NCBI GenBank assembly: GCA_046704385.1
Contig: JBJKSB010000018.1
Span: forward strand, 75,594 to 139,593
Direction: 5' to 3'
DNA: 64,000 nucleotides
DNA from: GH45 sp046704385
GTDB taxonomy: Bacteria; Bacteroidota; Bacteroidia; Bacteroidales; SZUA-534
This document shows, piece by piece, positions 9,468 through 18,196 of the stretch (position 1 is its first letter; every line of letters starts with the position of its first letter). The position numbers and the translations under genes were made by a program. The notes beneath the pieces were generated by a model. It had not been told where the DNA came from. It made no database searches and saw only the letters and a program-made list of their open reading frames with translations.

Positions 9468-10901
9468 ATGAATCCCGATAGATCAGCAAACAAAACCAAA
9501 ATTGTGGCCACTGTAGGTCCTGCATGTGAATCAAAAGAAATGTTGAAAGAACTCATTATTGCAGGAGTTAACGTTTTTAGGGTCAATTTCTCACATGGTA
9601 AGCATGAAGATCATAAAATTGTGATTGACCGCATACATGAACTTAATTCGGAGCTAAATACCAATGTAGCCGTTCTGGCCGATTTACAAGGGCCAAAACT
9701 TAGAATTGGCGATGTCGAAAACAATGGAGTCCAACTTTATACCGGTGATATAATTGAATTCACTAATGAAAAATGTCTGGGCAACAAATCAAGGGTTTAT
9801 ATGAGTTATGAACTGTTCCCGAAAGACGTAAATGTTGGAGATACTATCCTGATTGATGACGGGAAGCTAAAATTGGAAGCTGTTGAAACTAATGGAAAAG
9901 ACTCTGTTAAAGCCAAAGTAATATTCGGAGGTATATTATCATCAAAAAAAGGGGTTAACCTGCCAAAAACGAAAATATCGTTACCCAGTTTGACCGAAAA
10001 AGATATTGTTGATGCTGAGTTTGCACTCGAACAGGATGTGGATTGGCTTGCCCTGTCATTTGTACGCTCAGTTACCGATATTGCTGATTTGAAAGACCTG
10101 ATTCGGCATAAAAAAAAACACACAAAAGTTATTGCTAAAATTGAAAAACCCGAGGCTCTTCAGGAAATTGATAATATTATTGATGTGACTGATGGAATAA
10201 TGGTAGCCCGTGGCGATCTGGGCGTTGAAATGCCTTTTCAAGAAGTGCCGCTGATCCAAAAGCAGATTATTGAAAAGTGTTTTCGATTTGCAAAACCCGT
10301 AATTGTCGCAACACAAATGATGGAAAGCATGATCAACAATTTCAGTCCTACCCGTGCTGAAGCAAACGATGTAGCCAATGCCGTGATTGATGGTGCCAGC
10401 GCCTTAATGCTAAGCGGTGAGACCAGTGTTGGAAAATTTCCGGTTGGGGTTATTAAGGCTATGCACGAAATCATTGCCTTTACAGAGAAGAACGGTTACA
10501 ATTATTACAGGAACCATGCCCCCTCAGTAATGAATCATACTTTTATTGCTGATTCAACCTGTGCCAGTGCATGTAGTTTGGCTCAACAGTCACAAGCTCG
10601 CTCCATAATTGTTTATACTCATTCGGGTTATACTGCTTTCAGGATTGCCAGTCATCGTCCCAACACCAACATTTTTGCCTTTACACCCGATCGTGGATTA
10701 CTCAGGCAAATGTCGCTGCTTTGGGGAGTTACGGCCATCATCAGTAAAGAATTTGTTCTTACTGACGATGCGAATCAATTCACACTTAAGTATTTGAAAG
10801 ATAAAGATTTAATTACTGAAAATGAATTAATTATTCATGTGGGAAGTATGCCCCTGAATAATAAAGGACAGACTAATATGATTAAACTATCTTATTTATA
10901 G
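9468..10901 (+). CDS. pyk: Pyruvate kinase
   Basis: Last step of glycolysis: phosphoenolpyruvate plus ADP to pyruvate plus ATP. The 477-residue protein has the N-terminal barrel start NKTKIVATVGPA, the substrate and metal-binding segment VIAKIEKPEAL followed by DGIMVARGDLGVEMP, and the MMESMINNFSPTRAEANDVANAV region with LSGETSVGKFP. The B domain lies at about 70-170 and the C-terminal regulatory domain at about 345-477. Length is normal for a bacterial type. The ATG at 9468 gives the expected N-terminus. Phosphoenolpyruvate is also a substrate of the DAHP synthase encoded downstream on the other strand, but the genes are convergent and not in one operon. Confidence 0.97.
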   Translation: MNPDRSANKTKIVATVGPACESKEMLKELIIAGVNVFRVNFSHGKHEDHKIVIDRIHELNSELNTNVAVLADLQGPKLRIGDVENNGVQLYTGDIIEFTNEKCLGNKSRVYMSYELFPKDVNVGDTILIDDGKLKLEAVETNGKDSVKAKVIFGGILSSKKGVNLPKTKISLPSLTEKDIVDAEFALEQDVDWLALSFVRSVTDIADLKDLIRHKKKHTKVIAKIEKPEALQEIDNIIDVTDGIMVARGDLGVEMPFQEVPLIQKQIIEKCFRFAKPVIVATQMMESMINNFSPTRAEANDVANAVIDGASALMLSGETSVGKFPVGVIKAMHEIIAFTEKNGYNYYRNHAPSVMNHTFIADSTCASACSLAQQSQARSIIVYTHSGYTAFRIASHRPNTNIFAFTPDRGLLRQMSLLWGVTAIISKEFVLTDDANQFTLKYLKDKDLITENELIIHVGSMPLNNKGQTNMIKLSYL

Positions 10902-10967
10902 GCAAGTAACAAGGACCAAGGATTAAGGAGCAAGTAACAGGTAACAAGTATCAAGTATCATGAAATG
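10902..10967. repeat. Degenerate short-period repeats at the pyk/aroC junction
   Basis: Between the convergent pyk and aroC genes the sequence is a chain of near-copies of CAAGTAACA / CAAGTATCA / CAAGGA. It has no coding potential and looks like slippage-derived low-complexity DNA. A similar tract of another motif lies at another convergent junction (46859-46918). Confidence 0.5.
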
Positions 10968-10991
10968 GTTACTGAGCGGAGTCGAATTAAC
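10968..10991. repeat. REP-like element, copy 1 (core GAGCGGAGTCGAA)
   Basis: Core GAGCGGAGTCGAA at 10974-10986 flanked by GTTA and TAAC. The same core occurs at 26021-26033. To my recollection TTCGACTCCGCTCA-type elements are widespread short palindromic repeats in Bacteroidota genomes. Here it lies just past the aroC stop codon and may end transcription from either side. Confidence 0.55.
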
Positions 10992-10997
10992 AATTCG

Positions 10998-11987
10998 TTA
11001 AAACACTCTGCCAGCTTTTTGTTCCAGGAGCATTAAATCGGCCAGAACTATGGCTGTCATAGCTTCAAGAATGGGTGGAACGCGCAGGGCAACACAGGCA
11101 TCGTGCCGGCCTTTTATTATTAATTCGTCCACTTCACCTTTTTCAAAGTTCATGGTTTCCTGGAGTTTTGAAATGCTGGAAGTTGGCTTTACAGCTATGC
11201 GAAATACCAGTTCATTTCCATTGGTAATGCCTCCGTTAATTCCACCTGCATAATTTGTCTCAGTAGTACCTTTATTATCGATGATATTATCATTGTGTTC
11301 GTAGCCGGTCATACGGGCAGCCTCGAATCCGCTACCGAATTCAATCCCTTTTGTCGCAGGAATAGCAAATACAGCATGGCTTAGAAGTGATTCTACAGAA
11401 TCCCAGAAAGGTTCACCCAGCCCCACAGGCAAGCCATTCACACGGCATTCCACAATGCCGCCAATTGAATTATTATCAGCAATTGCCTGATCCAGTGCTT
11501 TATCAATATCCGTTGAACCTCCGGCTTCAACCAGCCTGGATTCAATTTGAATGTTTTTCAGGATTTTTTTTGCGACTACTCCTGCTGCAACTATTCCAAC
11601 GGTGAGACGGGCTGAGAAATGCCCCCCTCCGCGATAATCATTGTAACCACCATATTTAACTTTACCTGTTAAATCAGCATGACCCGGACGTGGTGAGGCT
11701 ACCAGGTTGGCATAATCGCCTGAGCGGGTATTTATATTTTTAAAAAAAATAGTCAATGGAGCTCCTGTGGTTTTCCCGTTAAATACACCACTCATAAATT
11801 CTGGCAGATCGGCTTCTTTACGAGGTGTAGTGCCTTTTGCCCCCGATCTTCGACGCGATAAATCAGGTTCAAAATCATCCTCTGTTACAGGTATTCCGGA
11901 AGGACACCCATCCAGTACAATTCCTGCACCAAAACCATGCGACTCACCAAATATTTGTACTTTAAAAATTCTGCCAAAAGTATTCAT
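10998..11987 (-). CDS. aroC: Chorismate synthase
   Basis: Converts 5-enolpyruvylshikimate 3-phosphate to chorismate, an FMN-dependent anti-elimination and the last common step to Phe, Tyr and Trp. All three family signatures are present: GESHG at 14-18, YRGGGHFSARLT at 118-129, and GRHDACVALRVPPILEAM near the C-terminus. At 329 residues it is some 25-30 residues shorter than the usual 350-360. It is the last gene of the eight-gene aromatic operon, 86 bases after aroA, the widest gap in the operon; I saw no well-formed promoter there. Convergent with pyk. Confidence 0.96.
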   Translation of the reverse strand: MNTFGRIFKVQIFGESHGFGAGIVLDGCPSGIPVTEDDFEPDLSRRRSGAKGTTPRKEADLPEFMSGVFNGKTTGAPLTIFFKNINTRSGDYANLVASPRPGHADLTGKVKYGGYNDYRGGGHFSARLTVGIVAAGVVAKKILKNIQIESRLVEAGGSTDIDKALDQAIADNNSIGGIVECRVNGLPVGLGEPFWDSVESLLSHAVFAIPATKGIEFGSGFEAARMTGYEHNDNIIDNKGTTETNYAGGINGGITNGNELVFRIAVKPTSSISKLQETMNFEKGEVDELIIKGRHDACVALRVPPILEAMTAIVLADLMLLEQKAGRVF

Positions 11988-12073
11988 CGTAAATATTTCT
12001 TTATTAAAGTAGTATTAATTTACCAAAAATAACGCTTTATTAAACAATTGGGGAAACCTTTGAGCTATTTAGT

Positions 12074-13324
12074 TTAGATAATCTTTACCCCCAGGGTTTT
12101 CATGTCCGTATAAAATTCAGGATAAGTTTTATTTACGCATTCAGCTCCTGAAACTGTAACCGGACCATCAGCATTTAAGGCTGCAAGAGTCAAAGCCATG
12201 GCAATTCTGTGATCATTATGAGCAAAGACTTCCCCTCCACTTATCGAAGAACCTGTAATAAACATCATATCTCTCTCAAATTCAATAATTACACCAATTT
12301 TACTAAACTCATCCTTTAAGGCTTCTCCCCGGTTGCTTTCTTTATGAATCAGCCGGTGTACACCTTTTATACTGCTTGTTCCCTCGCAATTTGCAGCCAA
12401 CGCTGTTAAAACCGGGAACAGATCGGGACAATGCAAGGCATCAAAATCAAAGGCTTGCAATTTTTCAGGCTTTTTAATTTCAATACTATCTGCCGCTATA
12501 TTAACAATAGCTCCTGCATCTTTAATTGCCTTTAAAACAGCACGATCGGCCTGTGATGAAGTGCTACTCAACTGTTCAACTTTTATGTGACCACCTATAG
12601 CCCCGGCTACCAAAAGACCTGCAGCTCCACTCCAGTCGCCTTCAATAAAGTAATTACCAGCCTGGTATTTTTGATTTCCTTTAATATAAAATTCCTCGTA
12701 ATTATTATGCATTACCACACCTCCAAAGTCCTCAATGGCCTTAAGTGTCATGTCGATATAAGGAATACTCATAAGTTTATTGACTTTGAGCACACTTTCA
12801 CCTTTAGCTTTTGGCAAGGCAATTAATAATCCGGATAAAAACTGGGAACTAAGGCTACCATCGAGATTGGCTACACCAGGAGCTATCGGGCCTTTGACCT
12901 TAACTGGAGGAAATCCCAGGTTGGTTGTAATTGAAACATTCAACTGGTTTAGGGTTTCAGTCATAAAATCAGCTGGTCGTTTGAGCAAAGAACCTTCAGC
13001 TTTCAATTCCACTTCGTTTTCCAATAAAGCCACAATAGGCGTAAAAAGCCTGATAGCCAGCCCTGATTCGCCGCAATGCAATTGTGTTGGCCTGGTTTTA
13101 CCATCAGGAATGATAGAGATAAAACTGTCGTTGTCATAAACCCGGCAACCATAGCTTGAAGCAATATTCAGTCCGGCCAGGGCATCATCGCAGCGCGAGG
13201 GATTTTCAATAATAGTCTCGCCTTCAGCTAAAACGGATAACGCAATCGCCCTCTGCATAAAACTTTTTGAGGCCGGTGCTTTTACAGTACCCGCTATTTT
13301 TGAGGAAGAAATTACTTTATTCAT
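12074..13324 (-). CDS. aroA: 5-Enolpyruvylshikimate-3-phosphate synthase
   Basis: Joins shikimate 3-phosphate and phosphoenolpyruvate (416 residues). The phosphate-binding KSFMQR at 20-25 corresponds to E. coli Lys22-Arg27, and the C-terminal HDHRIAMAL and NKTYPEFYTDM motifs are conserved. The loop at 84-94, CGESGLAIRLF, replaces the usual LGNAGTAMRPL: the glycine (88) and arginine (92) remain, but the positions of E. coli Thr97 and Pro101 are both leucine. Changes at those two positions affect glyphosate sensitivity in other enzymes, so this protein may be naturally less sensitive; that is inference. Fifth to seventh position of the aromatic operon between aroD (29 bases) and aroC (86 bases). 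Confidence 0.95.
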   Translation of the reverse strand: MNKVISSSKIAGTVKAPASKSFMQRAIALSVLAEGETIIENPSRCDDALAGLNIASSYGCRVYDNDSFISIIPDGKTRPTQLHCGESGLAIRLFTPIVALLENEVELKAEGSLLKRPADFMTETLNQLNVSITTNLGFPPVKVKGPIAPGVANLDGSLSSQFLSGLLIALPKAKGESVLKVNKLMSIPYIDMTLKAIEDFGGVVMHNNYEEFYIKGNQKYQAGNYFIEGDWSGAAGLLVAGAIGGHIKVEQLSSTSSQADRAVLKAIKDAGAIVNIAADSIEIKKPEKLQAFDFDALHCPDLFPVLTALAANCEGTSSIKGVHRLIHKESNRGEALKDEFSKIGVIIEFERDMMFITGSSISGGEVFAHNDHRIAMALTLAALNADGPVTVSGAECVNKTYPEFYTDMKTLGVKII

Positions 13325-13353
13325 TAATTTAAATAAATTTATTATTTATTTGA

Positions 13354-13983
13354 TTATAAATAACTTAAAATTAATTTCATATTACTTTCAGTAATTTGAC
13401 CGGGAGCTGTTTCCGCGGCATTATCACAACTTACAAAGGTAAAAGGAGCACCAAGTTTCAAGGCTGCAATCCGGGTTATGCTTCCCGACTTACCCATTCC
13501 CAGGCTAAGAATATTATTATATTTCTGATAAAGACTGAGTAAACTAATATTGTCTTCCTGATTTCTGGCCATGGTTGAAATTTTTATCAAATCAGCCCCT
13601 TTTCGGTGACAATCATTAATGATTTTTTCCAATTCATCCATCGATGGCGTATTTTCATAATTGTGATAGGATATAATAACCCTACAACCCTTTAATTTGG
13701 CCTGGGTTACCAGGTTTTGGGAATACATATCGTCCGATTCCACTTCAATATCTACCCATTTTGCTCCTGCATTAATAGCGGTGGTCAATATTCCTGTCCT
13801 TTGTTCATCAGTTAATCCCTCCGTCCTGCATGTTGCCAGTAAATTAGGATGGCTGCCAAACAGATTTTTTATTTCATCAAGGCTAAGTCCTGACTTTTCA
13901 AGCCGTATTTCAGCCATTTCAGCCCCAATTAAGAGCGAATTTATTTTTTGTAATCCTTGTACTGCAATTGCCCGGCAAAGCAT
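13354..13983 (-). CDS. aroD: Type I 3-dehydroquinate dehydratase
   Basis: Dehydrates 3-dehydroquinate to 3-dehydroshikimate through a Schiff-base intermediate. Visible residues: EIRLE at 25-29, the Arg of TCR (53), the catalytic His107 in SYHNYENTP, the Schiff-base Lys134 in ADLIKISTMA, and the late SLGMGKSGSITRI and APGQI substrate loops. At 209 residues it is short but complete for this barrel family. The type I enzyme, not the type II dodecamer, is used here. It follows aroB by 19 bases in the operon. The next enzyme, shikimate dehydrogenase (aroE), is not in the window. Confidence 0.93.
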   Translation of the reverse strand: MLCRAIAVQGLQKINSLLIGAEMAEIRLEKSGLSLDEIKNLFGSHPNLLATCRTEGLTDEQRTGILTTAINAGAKWVDIEVESDDMYSQNLVTQAKLKGCRVIISYHNYENTPSMDELEKIINDCHRKGADLIKISTMARNQEDNISLLSLYQKYNNILSLGMGKSGSITRIAALKLGAPFTFVSCDNAAETAPGQITESNMKLILSYL

Positions 13984-14002
13984 AATACCGTTTATTTTTG
14001 GG

Positions 14003-15031
14003 TTAAAATTTAAGTGATTGTAATTCCTTTATCGAAATTTGTTGAATACTTACATTGCCAATACTATCCATTAAAATAAAATGGATCATATGGCCTTCCC
14101 GCTTTTTATCCATAAATAAAGCATCAAGCACTTCATCGTGTTTATCCGTAACATTAACCGGCAAATTCAGTGCTTTTAACAGGTTAATAATCCTGGTGTA
14201 TTCCTCTTGATTAATTGAATCCTGATTTAAAGAGAGTTGAGCAGCAATGGCCAAACCGATACTCACAGCTTTACCGTGCGAAACCCCTGTAACCTTCTCA
14301 ACAGCATGCCCATAGGTATGCCCCAGGTTTAGCTTCCTGCGTTCCCCTTGCTCCTTTTCATCTTTATTTACAATTCCTGCTTTTATTTTAACCGACTTCG
14401 AAACAAGTTGCATAATAAATTCAGGATCGAGATTAATAGCTTTACTGATATTTTGTTCCAGTTGTTCGAACATGGCTTTATCAGCGATTAGCGTATGTTT
14501 CACAATTTCGGCAAATCCGCAGAGTAAATCATCATGCTCCAGGGTTTTAAGCATCTCTGGGTCACAAATAACGAACTTTGGTTGATTAAAAGTGCCTACC
14601 ATATTTTTAAACCCAAGGAAATTTACGCCGTTTTTGCCACCTACGCTGGCATCAACCTGTGAAAGCAAGGTTGTTGAAATAAAGCCGAATTCAATGCCTC
14701 GCATAAAGACAGAAGCCGCAAATCCACCGATATCGCAAACAATTCCACCGCCCACGGCCAGCAGAAACGAACTGCGATCGGCATTGAGTTTTAACAGTTG
14801 ATCCATTATAAACTCAATGGTAGCCAGGGTTTTGTTTTTTTCGGTCTGTCCAATTTCAACAATAGGGTATTCGCTAAAAAACGCTCCGTATAGCCCTTTT
14901 ACCTTATCATCCATTAAAACAATCACCTGTTTATCAGGCAAATAAGTTTTGAAATTTTTAAAACTTTCGCCTATTAAAAGCAATGATTCCGATTGTGATC
15001 CGCGGACCGTAATATGTTCCATTAAATGCAA
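14003..15031 (-). CDS. aroB: 3-Dehydroquinate synthase
   Basis: Cyclises DAHP to 3-dehydroquinate using NAD and a divalent metal. Signatures are the nucleotide loop VGGGIVCDIGGFAASV (93-108), TTLLSQVDASVGGKNGVN (120-137), and metal ligands expected at Glu175 (CGFAEIVKH), His238 (LNLGHTYGH) and His252 (SHGKAVS). Length 342 is normal. An internal ATG at 15022 (MEHITVRG) could also be the start; the longer form adds three residues. Fifth gene of the operon, 35 bases after the DAHP synthase-chorismate mutase gene. Confidence 0.95.
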   Translation of the reverse strand: MHLMEHITVRGSQSESLLLIGESFKNFKTYLPDKQVIVLMDDKVKGLYGAFFSEYPIVEIGQTEKNKTLATIEFIMDQLLKLNADRSSFLLAVGGGIVCDIGGFAASVFMRGIEFGFISTTLLSQVDASVGGKNGVNFLGFKNMVGTFNQPKFVICDPEMLKTLEHDDLLCGFAEIVKHTLIADKAMFEQLEQNISKAINLDPEFIMQLVSKSVKIKAGIVNKDEKEQGERRKLNLGHTYGHAVEKVTGVSHGKAVSIGLAIAAQLSLNQDSINQEEYTRIINLLKALNLPVNVTDKHDEVLDALFMDKKREGHMIHFILMDSIGNVSIQQISIKELQSLKF

Positions 15032-15066
15032 AATTGTAATTGATGAATAAAAATAAGTAAGAAAGC

Positions 15067-16152
15067 TTAATTTTCATTCATAATTCGTGTTTGTTTATTG
15101 ATTGATTCCTGGTGAATAGCTTTAAATATCTGAACCAGAAATTCATCACTCAGGTCACGATTTTTACCTTTTTCCAATATTTTATTCAGGATTTCCTGCC
15201 ATCGGTCGGGTTGTAAAATGGTGATATTGTTGGCTTTTTTGTATTCCCCGATTTTTTCAGCCACCTTCATCCGTTCCTCAATAATTCCCAGTAATTCATT
15301 GTCAAATTTATCAATCTGTTGTCTTAAATCTTCCAGGGTATGGAATGAATTTTGGTCAATCTCGCGATGACGGATTACCAGGTTGCCCAGAAGGTTCTTA
15401 AGTTCAGCTGGTGTAATTTGCTGTTTGGCATCGCTCCATGCCTTATCGGGATTACAATGCGATTCAATGATTAATCCATCATAATTCAGGTCAAAAGCTT
15501 TTTGAGAAATTTCCTGTAATATATCACGGCGGCCCCCAATATGACTTGGATCACAAATCATTGGTAAATTGGGCATTTTGGTTCGTAATTCAATAGGCAA
15601 CTGCCATTGCGGGGCATTACGGTACCTGGTTTTATCAAAGGTTGAAAAACCTCTGTGAATAGCACCGACTTTTGTAATTCCTGCACCCTGAATCCTTTCG
15701 ATGGCACCCATCCATAATTCGACATCTGGATTTACAGGATTTTTTATAAAAACCGGGATGTCAACACCTTTTAACGCATCGGCAATATCCTGCATAGCAA
15801 AAGGATTTGCTGAGGTTCGGGCACCAATCCATAAAATATCGACCCCCATCCGAAGTGCTTCGTAAACGTGTTTTACATTAGCCACTTCAATAGATACTTT
15901 TAATCCTATTTCACGTTGAACTGAACGTAACCATTCCAAACCTATACTGCCAACGCCTTCAAACGAATTTGGACGAGTACGGGGTTTCCAAATTCCTGCC
16001 CTAAAAACCTCAATACCCTGATCTTTCAGCTGACGCGCTGTATCAAGTACTTGTTCCTCTGACTCTGCACTACAGGGTCCGGCAATAATTAAAGGCCTGT
16101 CTTCTTTTTCTAATCCCCAACCTTTAAATGGGTGTTTTAATATTGCATTCAT
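15067..16152 (-). CDS. Bifunctional DAHP synthase / chorismate mutase
   Basis: Two enzymes in one chain of 361 residues. Residues 1 to about 265 are a type I-beta (KDO8P-synthase-like) DAHP synthase, joining phosphoenolpyruvate and erythrose 4-phosphate: IAGPCSAES with metal-binding Cys27, KPRTRPNSFEG (56-66), DPSHIGGRRD and IIESHCNPD. Residues about 275-350 are an AroQ-type chorismate mutase, with LRQQIDKFDNELLGIIEER and the basic KIGEYKK segment. Mutase-last order is the reverse of the Bacillus AroA fusion. In such fusions the mutase often acts as the prephenate or chorismate feedback sensor for the synthase; I infer that here. No separate chorismate mutase is seen in the operon, so this domain supplies prephenate to TyrA and PheA. 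Confidence 0.95.
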   Translation of the reverse strand: MNAILKHPFKGWGLEKEDRPLIIAGPCSAESEEQVLDTARQLKDQGIEVFRAGIWKPRTRPNSFEGVGSIGLEWLRSVQREIGLKVSIEVANVKHVYEALRMGVDILWIGARTSANPFAMQDIADALKGVDIPVFIKNPVNPDVELWMGAIERIQGAGITKVGAIHRGFSTFDKTRYRNAPQWQLPIELRTKMPNLPMICDPSHIGGRRDILQEISQKAFDLNYDGLIIESHCNPDKAWSDAKQQITPAELKNLLGNLVIRHREIDQNSFHTLEDLRQQIDKFDNELLGIIEERMKVAEKIGEYKKANNITILQPDRWQEILNKILEKGKNRDLSDEFLVQIFKAIHQESINKQTRIMNEN

Positions 16153-16176
16153 GATTTCTATTCAAAATTGTATTAA

Positions 16177-17019
16177 TTATTTAAACAAAACTCTCTTAAT
16201 TTTATTTGATTCTTTGATCATGGCATGGACTTTTTCAATGTCATCATTTTCAATAGAGTCCCGGAATTGCTGCAATTTCCGGATATAAACATCCAGTACA
16301 GTTTTTACATTATCCTTATTCTGGCTGAAAATAGGTGCCCACATATCCGGGGAACTCTTTGCCAGACGTACCGTACTATCGAATCCACCGCTGGCAAGAT
16401 CAAAAATGTTTTTTTCGTTTTTTTCCTTTTCGAGTACAGTCAAAGCCAGGGCAAATGAACTTAAGTGCGAAATGTGTGAGACGTAAGCAGCATGAATATC
16501 ATGGTTGATACCATTCATGTGAATAATGCGCATATTCAGAACCTCATACATTCGTTTAACTGCTGCTACGGCTCTTAAATCACTATCTTCGGTATCGCAT
16601 AATATGGAGGCTTTACCGTCGAACATTCCTGAAATGGCAGCCCAGGGACCTGAAAATTCAGTTCCGGCCATAGGATGGCTTGAAACATAATGTTTCCGTT
16701 TAGGATGGTATTTAATATGTTCAAGTATAGATGTTTTAGTTGAACACATGTCCGTAACTGTCTGCATGTCAATTAAATCGAGTACTTTAGGCAATACACT
16801 TATGGTGGCATCCACGGGTATAGCTAAAATAATCATATCAGCTTGTTTCACAGCAGTTTCCAAATCTGAAATTTCATCTACAAAACCAATATGCTGCGCT
16901 GCATTGGCGTTTATCCGATCCTTGTCGACACCAATAATTTTATCAGTAAAGCCCCTTTTCCTTAAATCGATGGCTGCTGAGCCCCCCATCAATCCTAAGC
17001 CTATAATTGTTAATGTCAT
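16177..17019 (-). CDS. tyrA: Prephenate dehydrogenase
   Basis: Oxidative decarboxylation of prephenate to 4-hydroxyphenylpyruvate, the tyrosine branch. The N-terminal Rossmann fold has IGLGLMGGS (6-14) and an acidic Asp32 after the second strand (IGVDKD), which favours NAD over NADP. The catalytic histidine is His115 in SSHPMAGTE. The helical dimer domain occupies about 155-280. There is no C-terminal ACT domain, so tyrosine feedback must come from elsewhere. Third gene of the operon, 7 bases after the aminotransferase and 24 before the DAHP synthase gene. Confidence 0.95.
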   Translation of the reverse strand: MTLTIIGLGLMGGSAAIDLRKRGFTDKIIGVDKDRINANAAQHIGFVDEISDLETAVKQADMIILAIPVDATISVLPKVLDLIDMQTVTDMCSTKTSILEHIKYHPKRKHYVSSHPMAGTEFSGPWAAISGMFDGKASILCDTEDSDLRAVAAVKRMYEVLNMRIIHMNGINHDIHAAYVSHISHLSSFALALTVLEKEKNEKNIFDLASGGFDSTVRLAKSSPDMWAPIFSQNKDNVKTVLDVYIRKLQQFRDSIENDDIEKVHAMIKESNKIKRVLFK

Positions 17020-17026
17020 TTAAATT

Positions 17027-18193
17027 TTAGTTATTCAGGTTAAGTTTTTCAATTCTCGCAATCGATTCTTTAATAAGCTCTTTCGAGCTACATAATGAAA
17101 CCCGGGCAAATTTATCTCCATTTGAACCGAATATGGCACCCGGAGTAATAAATACATTGGTCTCGTACAGAATTTTATCACAAAAATCGAAAGTATGACT
17201 ATAATTATCAGGAATTTGTGCCCATACAAACATACCGCTTTGATTTTTATCGTAACGCGCTCCCAGCTTATCAAATAACTCCCAAACCAGTTTGCGACGT
17301 TCAATATATTCGTCGTTTATGTATTTAAACCAGCCATTCCCTTTTTCCAGAGCTTTAGCAGCAGCCAATTGTAAGGGTTTATACATACCCGAGTCCATGT
17401 TGCTTTTAATTTTAATTACATGACTGATAAACTCAGGTTTTCCGGCAACCATTCCCACCCTGAAACCGGCCATGTTATGTGATTTACTCAGTGAGTTCAG
17501 TTCCAGGGCAGTATCTTTTGCACCAGGCACTGCCAGAATACTTTTGGGATCATCATTCAGGATAAAACTGTATGGATTATCATTGCATATTAAAATATCA
17601 TGCTTCAATCCAAATTCAATCAGTTTTTGGTAAACATCCATCGATGCCGGCTGACCGGTAGGCATATGTGGATAGTTCACCCACATGATTTTTACTCCTG
17701 AAAGATCAGTTTTTTCCAGCTCGTCAAAATCAGGATACCAATTGTTTTCTTTTTTTAGTTGATATTCAGCCAGTTGAGCTCCTGTAATTAAAGAAACAGA
17801 GCGATAAGTCGGATAGCCTGGATTGGGAATTAACACTTTATCCCCGGGATTTACGAATGCCATAGAGATGTGCATAATCCCTTCTTTGGAACCAATCAAA
17901 GGCAATATTTCCGTATTACTGTCCAAATCAACCTGGTAATAGGTTTTATACCATTTTGAAAAAGCCTGACGAAGCTCGGGAATCCCATTATAACTTTGAT
18001 ATCCATGGTTTCCCGGAGTATTAATTCCATTGGTAAAAGCCTCAAGGGCAGTCTTTGGCGGTAACATATCGGGGTCACCAATTCCCAGGTTAATCACATT
18101 TTTTCCTTCTGAACGCATTTTAGCTATTTCCTTGAGCTTTTGCGAGAAGTAATATTCCTGAACCAGGTTGGTTCTGTCAGCTGGTTGTATCAT
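17027..18193 (-). CDS. PLP-dependent class I/II aminotransferase
   Basis: Fold-type I aminotransferase of 388 residues, placed between pheA and tyrA, so most likely the enzyme that aminates phenylpyruvate and 4-hydroxyphenylpyruvate (position-based inference). The PLP lysine is Lys237 in ELNSLSKSHNMAGFR; other landmarks are GIGDPDMLPP, the TYR at 129-131, ICNDNPY and the C-terminal FARVSLC arginine. The NPTG loop reads NYPHMPTG, with Met where aspartate aminotransferases have the PLP-contacting Asn; I believe this variant is common in related Bacteroidota enzymes. It also resembles LL-diaminopimelate aminotransferases, an alternative activity. Only 3 bases separate it from pheA. Confidence 0.9.
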   Translation of the reverse strand: MIQPADRTNLVQEYYFSQKLKEIAKMRSEGKNVINLGIGDPDMLPPKTALEAFTNGINTPGNHGYQSYNGIPELRQAFSKWYKTYYQVDLDSNTEILPLIGSKEGIMHISMAFVNPGDKVLIPNPGYPTYRSVSLITGAQLAEYQLKKENNWYPDFDELEKTDLSGVKIMWVNYPHMPTGQPASMDVYQKLIEFGLKHDILICNDNPYSFILNDDPKSILAVPGAKDTALELNSLSKSHNMAGFRVGMVAGKPEFISHVIKIKSNMDSGMYKPLQLAAAKALEKGNGWFKYINDEYIERRKLVWELFDKLGARYDKNQSGMFVWAQIPDNYSHTFDFCDKILYETNVFITPGAIFGSNGDKFARVSLCSSKELIKESIARIEKLNLNN

Positions 18194-18196
18194 TTT

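Noticed and set aside
12780..13139. 119-codon plus-strand ORF in aroA
   Set aside because: Antisense to conserved EPSP synthase sequence.
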